NCBI RefSeq assembly: GCF_008831285.2
Contig: NC_045140.1
Span: 725,528 to 785,527, forward strand
DNA from: Nymphaea colorata
Taxonomy: Eukaryota; Streptophyta; Magnoliopsida; Nymphaeales; Nymphaeaceae
DNA: 60,000 bases
Direction of reading: 5' to 3'
Shown here one piece after another: positions 11,694 to 47,711 of the stretch (the stretch's first letter is position 1; every line of letters starts with the position of its first letter). Made by a program: the position numbers and the translations under genes. Under the pieces are notes generated by a model. It did no database searches, was not told where the DNA came from, and saw only the letters and a list, made by a program, of their open reading frames with translations.

Positions 11694-13320
11694 ATGGGTT
11701 CCGATGTTGGTCATGGCGTCCCAGAAACCTTGGTTTCTATGGAGGACTCGAGAAGGGGGAGGTGGCGGGGGGAGAAGATGGGGGGGATTATGCTCGAAGG
11801 GTATGTCGAGGAGGAGGAGGAGGAGATGCAGGAGGAGGAGGAGGAGGGGGAAGGGTCTGGCAGTGACCGTCGCAAGGAGGATGGGGTTAAGAGGTTCAGC
11901 AGGACCAAGAGCCTGACGGATGATGATCTCGATGAGCTGAAGGGGTGCGTGGATTTGGGGTTTGGGTTCAGTTACGAGGAGATCCCCGAGCTCTGCAACA
12001 CGCTGCCCGCCCTGGAGCTCTGCTATTCCATGAGTCAGAGGTTCATGGACGAGCAGCAGCAGAGGTCGCCGTCTTCGGATTTGTCGTCCTCGCCGTCGGA
12101 GGGTGGATCTCCCATTGCCAACTGGAAGATCTCCAGCCCTGGTATGGGCTTAGTTTTCCCACTTTGTTCTTATTCATCTGAGAGCTTTTTTTTTATCTTG
12201 AAGGATGGTTCTGTTAGGCTTCGCGAAGGATTTTGGAAGAACCTTTTATGTCGTCCGGTTGTGGATTCAGGCGATCTTGGTTGGGTGTTTAAGACTCTTT
12301 TAACGTAGATTTGAATTTTCTAAGTCTTGTTTATGGCGTATGAGAAACGAGGAAGTGTTTATTTAAGGCTGAGGAATGAACTTAGCATTAGATTAAGCTT
12401 CTTTCTACATTTATACTTTCGTGTACTTGAAGAGGGTCGTTTTTCTTTAATGGTTGACGATGACGTTTCATTTTGTTCTGAGATTTTTCTGTTCTTTTCT
12501 TTGTAAGTTTATTTCCTTGTTTCTCTGATATGGATTAGCTTTAACTTAAATACGATTGAAATTTGAGAAGATTTTCGTTTTTCACTCTTGAAAGGTATAA
12601 CCGACGTTTAATATATTAGGACACCCGGATTCTTATCTTACTTGGATCTCGTTTTTCTGAGTCCTTTTCAAATAAATCACGGAGCGTTGACTTGACTCTG
12701 GCTTAAGCGGCAGTACTAACTATTTCCAGGAAAGATATCCTCCGTGGAATTGTTTAGTTCCTTCATTTTGAAGATAACCTTATTCTTTCCAGTTTCTTAT
12801 CCTTCCTTTGAGCTTTCATTATGAGATATGTTTCCTCTTATTAACAACTGAAACTTCTACGTTTTCTGAACTTGCTTTCGCCTAAATCCTTATTGCAATT
12901 TAAACGCTTTTACTTGCTGCTTGCACAGGCCTCCTACAAATATTCTGTACGCCATAGTGGCCTCCAAGCCTGCAAATCCAGCTTCCAATTTCTAATGATC
13001 TCATGAAAAGGCTCAGGTTAATGTCTTTTAGAATTCTCCAAACCATTTTTTCAGTTTTATGATATTATAAGGACTTTGAACATTATGTTTTTATGACCGA
13101 TCAAGAACTAGAAACTGGTAGACACTGTATCTACGGAATTGAATTTCTAGCGTTGGTTGGTTAGTTAAGTTGAGATTCTTTCTACCTTGTCTTCATGGTA
13201 TATATGTTGTCATTATCTGATCGGCTTCTCCTTTTCACAGGGGACCATCCTGAGGAAGTGAAAGCTAGGCTCAAGTTTTGGGCGCAAGCAGTAGCATGTA
13301 CTGTCAAGCTATGCAGTTAG
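11694..13320 (+). CDS. DUF1685 family protein (two exons)
   Basis: Exon 1 is 11694-12141 (donor G|GTATGG) and exon 2 is 13241-13320 (acceptor TTTTCACAG|G). The phase-1 junction joins correctly to give 175 aa. The plant-specific DUF1685 signature is clear: residues 75-108 carry TDDDLDELKGCVDLGFGFSY followed by PELCNTLPALELCY. The C-terminal exon encodes the family's closing block, starting GDHPEEVKARLKFWAQAVAC at 150. Residues 39-52 are an almost pure Glu run and 116-139 are Ser/Gln-rich, so the flanks are disordered. The chosen Met follows a (GA)n leader; the frame stays open upstream, but that part looks like promoter and 5' UTR. The molecular function of DUF1685 is not established. Cellular location is not evident, as there is no signal peptide or membrane segment. 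An ACGT-rich promoter precedes it. Confidence 0.88.
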
Positions 13321-15016
13321 CATCCATGGCTCCCATCACATCCAAATATATCCATAAATATATACGTATGTGTCTAAGGCGATGCTGATCAGAAGCCTTT
13401 TGGCATCGCAGAGTCGTCCAGAGATGTTTCCACAGCTCAACTGCATTGGGGTGCCTCAATCTGCAAATTATTCCAGTATGTGATACCAAACTTTCCTGCT
13501 AGATCCAGCAACTATGGTAGTCGTGGCATCAAAGAGAAGACGGGCAGGAGGATGAAGAAATCTTACAGGTCAGAGTTTTACTGGGAAAAAGATCATTACT
13601 TCTGTTCTACAGCGTCTCTCAGATGTAGATTTATGAACGAGCAATTGAGCAAAAGGCATGATATCCTTCTTTAGTGTTTATTTCTGATCCGGACTTGCCG
13701 ACTTGGGTTATCTTGCCTTTCGTTCCTGATGTAGAGAGCCTTGTTAAGCTGAAGAGTCTTGAGGATTCAGACTAAGGTTCATCCTACCAGCTAAAGACAG
13801 GATGGGCTTGAGTGAACCAACGTGGTCGGCACAAACAAATTTGAAAGTTAGGTTGCTTCCTCAATTATTGATGTAAAGATTGCATTTTGGGGCTTTATGT
13901 GAACCAATGCTTTCTGTATTGAGCTTTAGTCAGTGTATGTTTCAGTCCACTTTTTGTTTCTATTGAACAGGTCATCAGTTGGAAAACAACGTGTCCTCGT
14001 CCCCTTAATAAAGTGTTCATTATTCCAGTTGTATTGTACATACATGGAGTTTCTTACCCCCCCCCCCCCCCCCACACACACACACAGAGATCACAGTATA
14101 TAATTCATGACCTTGTTCTGTGATAAGCCAAGCTAACAATGAATCTGCAAGTATTGACAATTAGCCAATCTTCTTCTATGGCAAGGAAGTATAAGAATGG
14201 GTTCATAACTTCATAAATACTGTGAAACGCTACATTTTTCTGTGATCAAGGTCCTTTTTTCCAAAAAGAACTTACAGTCAGTGCAATACACTTACGTGTT
14301 TTCTGTGTTTCGAACTACAATATGAGGCACGACTTTGGAACTGTCGTGATAATTATCGTCTTTTCACAAGATCTTGTGAATATGAAGATAGAGAGACAGC
14401 AAGAATAACGAATTCAAACACATGGCACAACGTGGATGGTTCTTTATTTTCTGTTTTAAACTGCAATAAACAATGTATTTTTCCTAATATGGAACAGACT
14501 TCTTCGAAAATGTATTTTTCCCAATATGAAGATAAATATTTCCATTTTGTTTTTACAAAACTCAGATATTGGCAACTGCAACGTTGTTTGCTTTATGACT
14601 GGCGTGAGTTGTATTGTCTACCCATTTATGGATTCAAGTGATATCCCATCTGCTTCCCTTCTGCTTTAAGAAAAAAGACATGTAGATTTAAAGTGACTGT
14701 CTAAATCATATTTAGCATGAAAGGAGGATGGGGATCATGTTTGGCCTCGACCATGTGGTGGGCCTTGTTCCCTGCTAATGCATTTAAAGACATTAAATTC
14801 AAACTCCAGACTGCGCTGTGTGTTGGGCCCTCCTGTCTGCTTCCCATTCACGGCCAGTTGATCTTTTCTGGAAGGGGACTGTGTGCAAGTTGTGTATCCA
14901 AGAATAGGCTGGAACCAACCAACTGCACTTATGTTTTGCTGTTGTAATCTAATAATAAAGCAGAGTTAAGAGCTAGACTTATAACAGGAGTTGCTGAGAT
15001 AAAGAAGAAACTTGGT
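13321..15016. other. 3' UTR of the DUF1685 gene and intergenic DNA
   Basis: The first several hundred bp probably contain the 3' UTR. A C17 homopolymer followed by (AC)7 lies at 14057-14086. No further gene is recognisable. Confidence 0.5.
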
Positions 15017-15017
15017 T

Positions 15018-15352
15018 GTGCCTTTGACTCAAGAAGTCGATCAATAGAATCTGAAACTCAGAACTGTAGAATGCTCATGCATTGCTCTATCGCGATGCAC
15101 CAACAGAAACCTTTGACTCAAGAACTTGATCAATAGAATCTGAAACTCAAAACTGTAGAATGCTCATTCATGCACCAACAGAAACCTTTGACTCAAGAAC
15201 TCGATCAATAGAATCTGAAACTCAAAACTGTAGAATGCATGATCACGATGCACCAACAGAAACCTTTGACTCAAGAACTCGATCAATAGAATCTGAAACT
15301 CAAAACTGTAGAATGGTCATGCATTGCACTATCGCGATGCACCAACAGAAAC
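15018..15352. repeat. Four-unit minisatellite (75-92 bp units)
   Basis: Four head-to-tail units start at about 15020, 15110, 15186 and 15264. Each begins TTTGACTCAAGAA and ends CACCAACAGAAACC. Units 2 and 3 are shorter because they lack most of the GCATTGCTCTATCGCG segment that units 1 and 4 share. An ORF across it is a by-product of the repeat. Confidence 0.9.
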
Positions 15353-16814
15353 CCTTATTGTTAATTTTACTCATAAGATCTCCCCAGAGTGACTTGAATA
15401 ATAGGGAGTCGAAGAAGAAGGCAGCAAATGAGATAGAAAAGGCGAAGCTACTAGTTAAACAAAGGACACCTTCATCGTTTCCTCATTAAATTTTTTTCCA
15501 CAAGTTGCCACAAGTTGTTGCTTCGTTCCCAACTTGCTTAATTCGCTCAGTAGTGCCCATGGGACCATGGGCTCGGTAGAGTCGCTGCTTTTGAATGAAA
15601 GCCTTCTTTGCTTCTTTTAGACAATCTACAACTTTCCTTCTGAGGAGCAAAAGGAGGAATCTGCCTAAGGAGTTGCTCGCCGCTAATTAGCTAGTTTGTA
15701 ACACCCATTATCGAAACTGTAATCCCGTAGTCAAGATTGTTGGAAAACTTCAAGAACTTATGAGGAAGTTGTTTTCTAGCCTTTTCAGTGCAAGAACCAA
15801 AGCTATTGGCGGGTGGAATGGAATCCACCAAACTAGGAGCTTTTCCAGAAATATATTATTGTTCATATGTGTTTCACGTTCCATGAGATTTTGCTTGTCA
15901 TTCAAACCAAAAGTTCACAATAAACTTTTTTTGGTAAAGTTATATCTTACAGTTTGGAGGGTTTTCTATGGATAAAAAGGAAGAATCTACTTCACTGATC
16001 TGTCCTCAGGCTCAACCATACTAATCTTCAATGGGCTATTGGGCATTGTGGCTCCCCTCAAAAATTCAAAAAGAAAAAATGTAAATTTTAAAAATTTTCA
16101 TTTATGTTATATAAAAACTTTAAAAAATTATATTTGGGCCTCTGTTAAAATTTTGAAATTATAATTTGCCCCCTCATATAAAATTTCTGTCCCCGGCCCT
16201 GCTCCCAAGTACATATCACCAACAAAATTTGGATGCTTTGACAAGGCACTGAGCTGTGTTCTCTCTCTCTCTCTGTCTCTCTCTCCAATACTGCCCTGTG
16301 TGATGCAAATTTATTGTTGTGGTATCTTTTTCGTCAAGCAGAAGTTGAATCTTTGGTGCTACATGGAAAATCTAGGCAAAGAGTATGTGCCCTTGAGAAT
16401 GGGATACTATTGATAAAGTTCCTTGTTTTTCTTCCTGTTGTTCTAGAATGACAAGCTCCCTTTGTAGTGACTACTGTACAACAATGGTCTTCGTGATTTA
16501 GCACTTCCAATATGCATCAATTTCCTAGAGAATCGTTTACACCGAAATTTTCCAATTGAATTATGAAGCCCTTCTTAATACTTTGAACAATAATGATCCC
16601 TCAAGAAATGCAAGATCACACACCCACTTACATTAAATTCGAATGATCATGAGGCAATGCATATTGGTTGGTTTAATCACTCTTAGTACTTTAAAGCTGC
16701 ATCATTTTCTTTCCTAATTAGCAGAAGTATGCTTCTATGTGTGAGAGGCACAAAATTTCCATAGATGCTAGGGTTAGGAGTACTATCTAGCACAAGTAAC
16801 TGGTACTTATTCTC
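15353..16814. other. Intergenic, no gene seen
   Basis: AT-rich DNA. The stretch at about 16030-16200 (GGGC...CCCCTC blocks separated by T/A-rich sequence) resembles an old transposon terminus. A (CT)n tract lies at about 16260-16285. Confidence 0.45.
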
Positions 16815-17189
16815 TGGGGAGTGTTTGATGAGGTTGGCATTGTCGAATTGCTTTGATGAAATGGGAATTGCATTATCAAACAAAGAATTTTGATTCCAGA
16901 GTTATAGGCTCATTCTTGAATCAAAATTCTGGAATTATGATTCTGCTCGAAGGGGTGAAAATTATGATTCTAGAATTTTAGAATTAGTTCGTCTCTTTTT
17001 AAGACACATGCTATGATGGTTTTAATTTATCAATTCTAGAATTCTAATTCATGAAATAAAAAACCTAGAGTATCAAATACAAAGGGAAACTAGAACCAGA
17101 ATTTTCATTCCAATTCCAATTTGTAGTGGAGTTTTGTTTTTAGAATTTTAATTTTAGAATCAAAATTCAAGGTCATCAGACGCTGCCCA
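16815..17189. mobile_element. MITE candidate with about 22-bp terminal inverted repeats
   Basis: The left end TGGGGAGTGTTTGATGAGG (16815) pairs with the complement of the right end (17168-17189), TGGGCAGCGTCTGATGACC; about 17 of 22 positions match. The interior is non-coding and full of 'AATTCTAGAATT / GAATTTTGATT' palindromic words. The architecture is hAT-MITE-like (GTTTGAT core), but I see no convincing 8-bp target duplication. Confidence 0.45.
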
Positions 17190-18054
17190 CAATTAGCCTC
17201 TTAAAATTTCTTTAGTTTTAAAGAGGTGTCTTTAAACATTTATCCTTATATGTATATAAGTGTCCTGCCAGATATGAGTATTTTTGAATGAATGTCCCTC
17301 CAGCCAATTTTTCTGGGTTCGCCACTGGTGTGTCGATTAAAGTTTAGCATATGTTAAACATGCTATACTTGAGAATCAACAATAGAAATCAAGATTCAAA
17401 AGTCACCTTCATGGTTTCTCCACCATGAATTTCTTTTCGATTTTGAATATCTAATGCAAATGAATGATACCAAAATGATATGAACCCAACTGGGGACCCA
17501 AGCCATTGACCTACAAGTTTCCAATCAATTGTAGAAACAACATGGATTTGTTGAGTACCAAGAAGCATGTGGGGTAAATCAATGAAATAAGAAGAATTTT
17601 TTCACTATTCCTTTATCTCAAGGAGACATTATTAATCATATCTTATAAGAAAAAGTTGACCATCAGAGTCCAACCAAGGGCGGAGGTAGATGGAGTCTTC
17701 GTGGGGCATTGAAACCTTAATTTAGTGCTAAAACTTCGGTGAACTTGGGTTCAGTTCTATAGAATAGCCAGCGAGATCTGAGTCAATGCCTCATGGTCAA
17801 TTAAAAATTTGTTAACTATATATTTACTGGCCCACAAAAAAAAATTATAGCTCTACGCTCGAGTCAAACCAATAGCAAGATAGAGACTTAGGTACTATAA
17901 ATTGAGGTTAGGTGCATGTAGGGCTCCAAATCATTGGCCAGGGTCTGGTGTGAGCACTACATGTAGATAGGTCTGAGTCCAACATTGTTATAATAAAACT
18001 TTTACACATTTCACTTACCTGCAACAGCTAAAAGGTAGCTTCGCTTTCAAAACT

Positions 18055-18085
<31 letters not shown>

Positions 18086-18860
18086 CGTAGTGATTTTTAA
18101 AAATACTCTATATAAACGTTATATAGAAATTCATGTATCAATAACAATATGCTAAACATACAAAAGAGAGGTCCTATAAAACATTAACTACATCAGCCAT
18201 TTTAAGTCAAAATGGACATTCAATTTTTTTTTTTTTTGTTATAATTCATGCTAACTTAGAACGTCACTAAATATGAAATCATTAAAAAGTATAAAGCAGC
18301 ATGTAGGAGCCCAACACAGTAAGTCGGATTCCCCACTTAACACTATTATGTGAGTCCGATTTCCGTTTTAGGTGGCTAAAATCTACAAGAAGAGATCACG
18401 TTTCAAAAACATGAGGCTTTTTTTTTATTCTTGAAGAATTAAAGTATATGAATATTTTTAGAAAATAGATACAACTAAAAGTATATTTGTTCTAAATCCG
18501 ATCCTAATTAAAAGACGCTATCTAGCTTTCTGGATTCTATAAGTTTTCTTGGTTCTACATAAAACAATCTTTTAATGCAACCAACAATTTTCTTTTATCA
18601 TCTTCTAATTCAACGTTGTTGTCTTAAACCAAGAATTCTTTTCTTTTATCTTCCACAACGATTGTTGTCTTGAATAAATGCAGCCAACAACTACAATTGA
18701 AGCGTCGGTGCTTGCCGTCTTTTCAGACCCTAAGTAGTAATTGCCAGTCAATATCATCTGATACATATTACCAGAATTCAATGCCTTGCGGGTGACGGCA
18801 AGGGAGCAAAGCCGTAGTTTGGAAAACTTGTTGACGTAATGTCAGAGCACTATTCACCAG
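17190..18860. other. Intergenic, no gene seen
   Basis: Includes (TA)n at about 18058-18085 and a degraded SINE-like B-box word (GGGTTCAGTTC) near 17747. The last few hundred bp are upstream of the BAGP1-like gene. Confidence 0.45.
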
Positions 18861-19046
18861 AACAATTTTTCATATTTGCAAAGAGCGACCCCTTCTCCTG
18901 ATAACTTTTCGGAAAGATGGGGAGTCATTTTTGTCAGTCCCCCTCCTAATAAAGGAAGAAAAGCTGCGGGGGGCGTTGAAGTTTCTCCTCTTCTTCCGCT
19001 GGTCTTTCCGTTCCCTGCCGCTCCGCCTTTAGTCTCCCTCGAAAGA

Positions 19047-19127
19047 ATGTCCTTCGCCCGATCCTCCTCCGGCTTCGGTTCCAGGAGCAGCGATCCCGTC
19101 GGTCGGAGCACTGCGGTCTCGCGGTAA
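19047..19127 (+). promoter_or_regulatory. Upstream ORF (26 codons) in the BAGP1-like 5' leader
   Basis: ATG at 19047 runs to TAA at 19125-19127, ending 98 bp before the main ATG, in GC-rich leader sequence. The peptide is Ser/Arg-rich (starts MSFARSSSGFGSRSSD). It would be an ordinary uORF if the transcript starts upstream of 19047, which I cannot establish. Confidence 0.4.
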
Positions 19128-19225
19128 CCGGAGCTCGGCAATTCCCTGCGGGCGGGAAACTCCCCGGGTTCGGAATTGTTGGGAATTTAGGAGGGAGGGG
19201 AGGACGAGGGCGACGATTAAATGAA

Positions 19226-42465
<23,240 letters not shown>

Positions 42466-42841
42466 TTCTGTAAAGATTAAGAGCAAAAGCTTATTCCGTG
42501 TACACAGGCCATCTTTCTGCCTGTCCCCTCTGCTGGAAGCAGCTTGCTGTTTGTAGTATGTATATTTTTCAGGGGATGTGCATCTATATGTGCCTTTCAT
42601 GGTTCCATTTGGAACTTGATAAGGTTGGAATTTTGTATTTTTACTGGCCTTGCCCTTCCTGTAAAAACATTATAGTGATGTCATATAATGAACCAATAAT
42701 TAGAAATACTATTCAGAAATGCTGTTGCCACCGTCTCTTTCACTTCTCATGTTCAAGTTCTGTAGTTTCTACTAAGTTTTTAGGTTCACTCACACTTATC
42801 CATATCCTTTTGAAAGATTGAATGCATCCTATCAGTTCTAT
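42466..42841 (+). other. BAGP1 3' UTR/flank (duplicated)
   Basis: Follows the stop codon and matches 53234-53630 with few changes. The homology stops at TATGGGAGC in both copies. Confidence 0.7.
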
Positions 42842-44545
42842 CGGGGCTCTGTTCATTTTTATGGGAGCACAACCGTGTTGCACCAAGCTCAAAACAAAGA
42901 GAATAACTAAGGTCAGTCAGGCCGACAGAGCGACGGAAAAAAAACGGACACAGCAGAGCAGGAATAATTAGCCACCACCATCTCTCCCATCCCTCTTCCC
43001 AAACCCGTGCAGATGATCCCCATCTTCAATCGAGGGCTGCACATTAAGCACCCCTATGCCAAACTTGGCGACCATCTTATACCACCCCTTTGCGATTCCA
43101 GAGAGGAGCTTATCTTATACTACACCTCAGAGTCATATCATAGGGCACCTCCGAGGATCTACTCCCCATGCTTGATTTGTCATCCTTCCTGAGCTAGAAG
43201 CCAGGGCTTGACTATGACTCTGAAACTCCCATTTCTTCTGTTATGCTGCATGGGTTCTCTAGTCCAGTAATGATCTCTTTAGGATCGGATGCGGGACAAC
43301 GTTTCGTGGACAGGTTGCAAACTAAACTGGTCGAGCTTTCTCTAGATGAATTTATAAACCCCTAGTGCCATTTGCAGAGTATCTGTCTCTACGTTGCCAT
43401 TTATTTGATCAGCTGTAGACTGTAGTTGCTCCTACCGTCACAGAAGTCCTTCAGATTTGCTTCTATGATTAAAATCAGAGCAAGACTAAGCATTAGGGAA
43501 CTTACCAGTCTTATAAGGCTGCTCCTCATAGCATGGAAATCACTACAAATCACGCCAGGAATGTCCTGGGATTCAGGAACTGTTCTTCACCCAACGATGG
43601 ACCTTTTAACATCTTTTTGGTCCCAAAGACAAAACAATACGGGCTTTCCCATCCTCTTGGTCTTCATCCTTTTGAACGCCCTTCATGCTCGTGCTGCCAT
43701 GCACCTCGCAATACTCTTAAGCACTATTTAATTGTTTTTGTAGTGCACCTAAAAGATTAGAATCTTTTAAATAGTGTCGTTGAGAGAGCCCGAGATTATT
43801 CACTCCTTTTCGAAAAGGCCATGTCAAATCTAGGATTTTCAAAAACCTGGTTTTGATCATATACACCCCCCATAAACGCCTTATAGAATTAGAAAGCTAC
43901 CAAGTTGTCCGGAACAATGTTGAGAAAATTGTAGAATGCTGATAAATATTATCCCGATGGAAAAATCAAACAAGAGGGGCCAAGTATTGGCAGGTCAATA
44001 TATTAATAAAACGATTTCTTAGAATCTCTTTCTTAGTTTTTAAATATAGAAGGCCTTAAGCATGTCAAACTAATTAAATTTCGACTTCATGCATCTATTC
44101 ATTCAAACAGATAGAAACAGAAGTCACTGACATACATATATAGAATTTGGTCTATATAAAATTTAAAGAAGTGAACATGCATTCATTTTGGCAATCCATG
44201 AGAGGCGAAAGCCCCCAACACATCCTAAGTCGAAAGTTGCTTCAGGACTTCGGTGATACTATGGTATATCATTTAATTTGAGTGTAGCATGTACTACCAT
44301 TTGTAGTGTAGAGGAACTGCTCACATGAAACGACCTGACAACTGGGCTCTCACATGAAACGACCTGCCAATCCGACCAACTACACTATATTGTTGGGGTG
44401 CAAAACCTTTATTTTTGGTCTATATTTGGGTTTAATTTGAATTGAGCTCAACGTTTAAAATTTGCATTTTGATTCAATCCAGAAAAAGAAACCGAACGTG
44501 GATGCAATTTTTTATGCAAATAAGTGCATTCTTGTCCCAACTTTT
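42842..44545. other. Unit-1-specific segment, no gene seen
   Basis: About 1.7 kb with no counterpart in unit 2, where 53631-54007 takes its place. The part from about 43960 on resembles the flank of gene B (about 48706 onward), so at least that portion is ancestral and was lost from unit 2. Short ORFs carry no recognisable domain. Confidence 0.6.
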
Positions 44546-46459
44546 ATCCAATTCAATGTGATTTTTACTTTTTTGTTGAATCCAATCCTTTTTTACTTGT
44601 ACTTGGACAAAATTTCAAACATCTCAAAAGAAAAATATGCCGAATATTTGAAGGACTATTAACAAAAGCTTGCTCGAGTTTTAGGATTTACGTTTAACAA
44701 GTTGACTTGATTGCAAAAAAAAAAAAATCTGTTGAATGAAAATGTGAGTGTTCATGTTTATACCATTAAAAGTTAGGTCAGCTCCAGATTTGATCTGTAA
44801 AAGTTTAGTCTCTCTGTGATCTTTCTCATTCTGTCAAGTTTTCCGATTTCGTGGCAAATTAACAAGCTGGCGTCTGGTCGACCATGGTTTTTCCGTTGTT
44901 GGAAGTGTTGTCGTGATCCGAATCCTCATCTCCTTCCTTTTCTTTCTGCACGCTCGTAGCACCCCTGCTCAACATTTTCCGGTGGTAATGCATCAGTATT
45001 ATAAAGGAAAGAAAATTTATCCCCAGAAAAATTCGGCCAAGACAAAATCTCCCCGCTTTTTAATCTTTTTAGGCTTTCTTAAAATATGGAAAATATCAGT
45101 ACAAATAAAAATTTATAGACTGGTCACTAAACGAAGGGACCTAAAAAATATCGGGTGTTTGGAAATTGCCTTTTTATTTCTTGTTGTTCTTAGAGTTCAA
45201 GGCTGCTGAAGGACTTAGTTTAACTACTTAGGTTTCTCAGGATGAGTGCGTCTACCATTTGCAGTCAAGAGGAGTAGCGCCCCATGTGAACTGAACTAAT
45301 GATACCAGCTTGACCAGCTATACTCTTCGGGGCAAACTTTTGAAAAATACACTTGAGGATTAAAGACAATTGATACACTTAATTTTATATACCGTTAAAA
45401 ACATTTACACAAGCTTTGCACTGCTAAGAAAAGTAACTTTATGTCAATGAACCAGTAATTAGTTGTTATTAACTGATGTTGGGGGTTGAATGTGTCAAGA
45501 AAAACTAAAATACCGACAAACTTTAAGTTCATTAGATCGCATTACTCTCCTTAACTATATTCAACTGATGTATGCTTAACTATATGCAAGTTTGGTAGTT
45601 TTCTTACTAATATTTAAGATAGTATTAGGAATCTGATTGTTCTTACCTATATTGATGCTAGGCTGTTAGGCATTAAGAACAAGGTGATGAATCTACTTTA
45701 AAGTTGATGTGGATTTATGGGATACTTGAATCCACCCCAATTTTGAGGTAGATTTAGGAAACGTTAGTGTACTGTTCCTAATGCCAAATAACCCCTGAAG
45801 ATCATTTTAAGGAAAACCTAAATGCATTAACAAATTTAAGTACATTTTCGAGCAATTTTTTAAGAGGTAAAGTGGGAAGACTGATTTAACAATTAACTCC
45901 ACAAAAGTAATCTTATGGATCTTTTTGTTTGACGTTTTAGTTGGCTATTAACAATGGAGAGAGATGTTTGATGTATTTTTCATTATCCCAAATCCTTACG
46001 TGTGTATCAAATATTTCATTCCTTTATCCAGGTTTTACTTCACCAACCATAATTTTTGTTTAAATTTTCCTTAAAATTTAGATGCAAATTCAACCATATT
46101 TCAACCATATTATGAAAATGTCTGATCTAAGCTCAATTTTTTGTTGGTAATGTTAGATAAGACTTAAAACATGAGATTTTTGAGGCATGGAAAACAATCT
46201 GTACGCTGGAAATATTGAAAAGAATTATTCATCAGTAAGCAATTTTTTAGAAAAAAGAAAAAAAAAACTGTTCCTTCCTCTTTAAAATATGAAGTTGCAG
46301 GTCTATGTAAACTCCTATTGTTCTCTCCATATATAAAATTTGCATTCATATATTTTTAGTTTTAGCAATTGAAGAGAGGTTGTTACTTTCGAAACTTAAA
46401 ATCTGGTTTTCGAAATCTTGGCACCACATGTATTTAACCTTATAAAATTTCGCCCGAAA
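44546..46459. other. Downstream flank of gene A1, no gene seen
   Basis: Parts match 54008-55046. The stretch at about 45396-46268 is missing from unit 2; its end (about 46135-46200, GTTGGTAATGTTAGA) resembles B2's flank at about 58050-58115, which makes a unit-2 deletion likely. SINE/LTR-like words (CTACCATTTGCAGTCAAGAGG) occur near 45250. Confidence 0.55.
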
Positions 46460-47562
46460 TTATGAAAAATCTAACGATCGGAACGCTTGCCTGCAACGGC
46501 GACACCTCCCTGCTTCTTGGAACTCCGCCATCTCGTAGTCGTCGAAGATCGCCATTCCCTCTTTCTTGGCCTTGTCTTTCAAGCCAGAAAGATGCAGTCC
46601 CGAGTACGTCCTTTCGAGCTCTTCCACCCTGCGCGTCCACGGCCTTCCGAACTTCGGCAGCTTCTCCGGCAAGAGGCACGATACCGTCTTGTACCTGAAC
46701 GACCACTCAAGAAAGAAGCAAGAAAGCAAGCGTAAGAATTGTTCGAGAATGACGGGAAGTGTCGACAGATTGAAAGAAGGGAAGATGGCCGTCACTTGTT
46801 AAGACAACATGGAAGATATCTGTAAAAGGACGAAGAAAAGAAAGAAACTGACGAGTCCTTGAGGTCCTGGAACGTGGCCAGTCCGGTTTCATCTAGCACG
46901 TTGTACTGGGGAATGCGCAGAGACATCTCCAGTTGAATGTGCCTGACTTTTTTCACCTGCCACATACTGTCCCGGGTTTTATCAGATAGCAGCTCTTAAG
47001 GCCAATCATTCTCGGCCGTCGGACGGTCGCCGAAGAAATTGAGAAAATTTGAAGAACGCCAACAAAGAAATATATGGACTGCTTACACAGATTCGATCGT
47101 GAGGAGCAACGTTTCGTCTTCGACGCTCATGCATTGCCCTCCCGATGCCCTGTCCTCGGCTTCGTCTTGCCCTCCTCGGTTCCATTCATGTATCCGGAGA
47201 CACGGCTCGGCGATCGTCTCCCTCAGTCGACTCAGCGCGGCAGGGAGGTCATGGAGTGGCGGGGCTTCCTCCTGATCGGCGCCCTCCGCCTCGTCTCTCC
47301 CTTCCGCGGACACCGAATTTTCTGTCTCGGGAGACACGCCGGAATGCGGTTCTGGTGCAGGAGGGAGTCCGGAGTCTTGCCTGTCGGTGCATGGCACGAG
47401 GACTTGGGGCTCCGCGGGAAGCGGTTTCGAGGCGGGTCGACGGTATGGTGGTACTGAGTAGTTGGGTGGCGGAGGAGGTGGCCTGCGTGGCGGAGGTGAA
47501 GGTGGAGCCGCGGCGGATGGGACAGTGACCGCTGGATTCCGCCGGCGTCTGGATCGGCCCAT
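46460..47562 (-). CDS. Unrecognised three-exon gene, paralogue A1 (274 aa)
   Basis: Exons on the minus strand: 47087-47562 (starts MGRSRRRRNPA), 46853-46966 and 46460-46694. Donors are GTAAGC and GTCAGT, acceptors GGGACAG and GTTCAG, and both junctions are phase 2 and join in frame. The N-terminus is Arg-rich, possibly nuclear-localising or RNA-binding. Residues 18-45 are Pro-rich with a polyproline run. Residues about 70-140 are acidic. Exon 2 encodes WQVKKVRHIQLEMSLRIPQ. Exon 3 encodes a conserved LLPEKLPKFGRPWTRRVEEL block and a Cys-containing tail (RCRRC). There is no signal peptide or membrane segment. I do not recognise the family. Coding status is supported by shared exon structure, conserved splice phases and open frames in four copies. 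Confidence 0.72.
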
Positions 47563-47711
47563 GCTTGTAATGCGACGTCGACGCTCGAATGGAGCCTCAA
47601 GTCTTGTTTTGTCATCGTGGACGGATCCGTTTCCTAAATGCCAGTTGATTCGGATATCCGATTTGGGTTCATTTTTTGGTTTCGAAATCAGGCGTCATAA
47701 GTCCTACTTAT

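Noticed and set aside
43007-43760. Small ORFs in the unit-1-specific segment
   Set aside because: No domain, no splice support and no counterpart in unit 2.
47074-47528. Long plus-strand ORFs opposite gene A1 exon 1 (and the equivalents at 50085-50828, 55661-56115 and 58969-59450)
   Set aside because: They are shadows in GC-rich coding DNA. Only the minus frame gives consistent three-exon structures with matching phases in all four copies.
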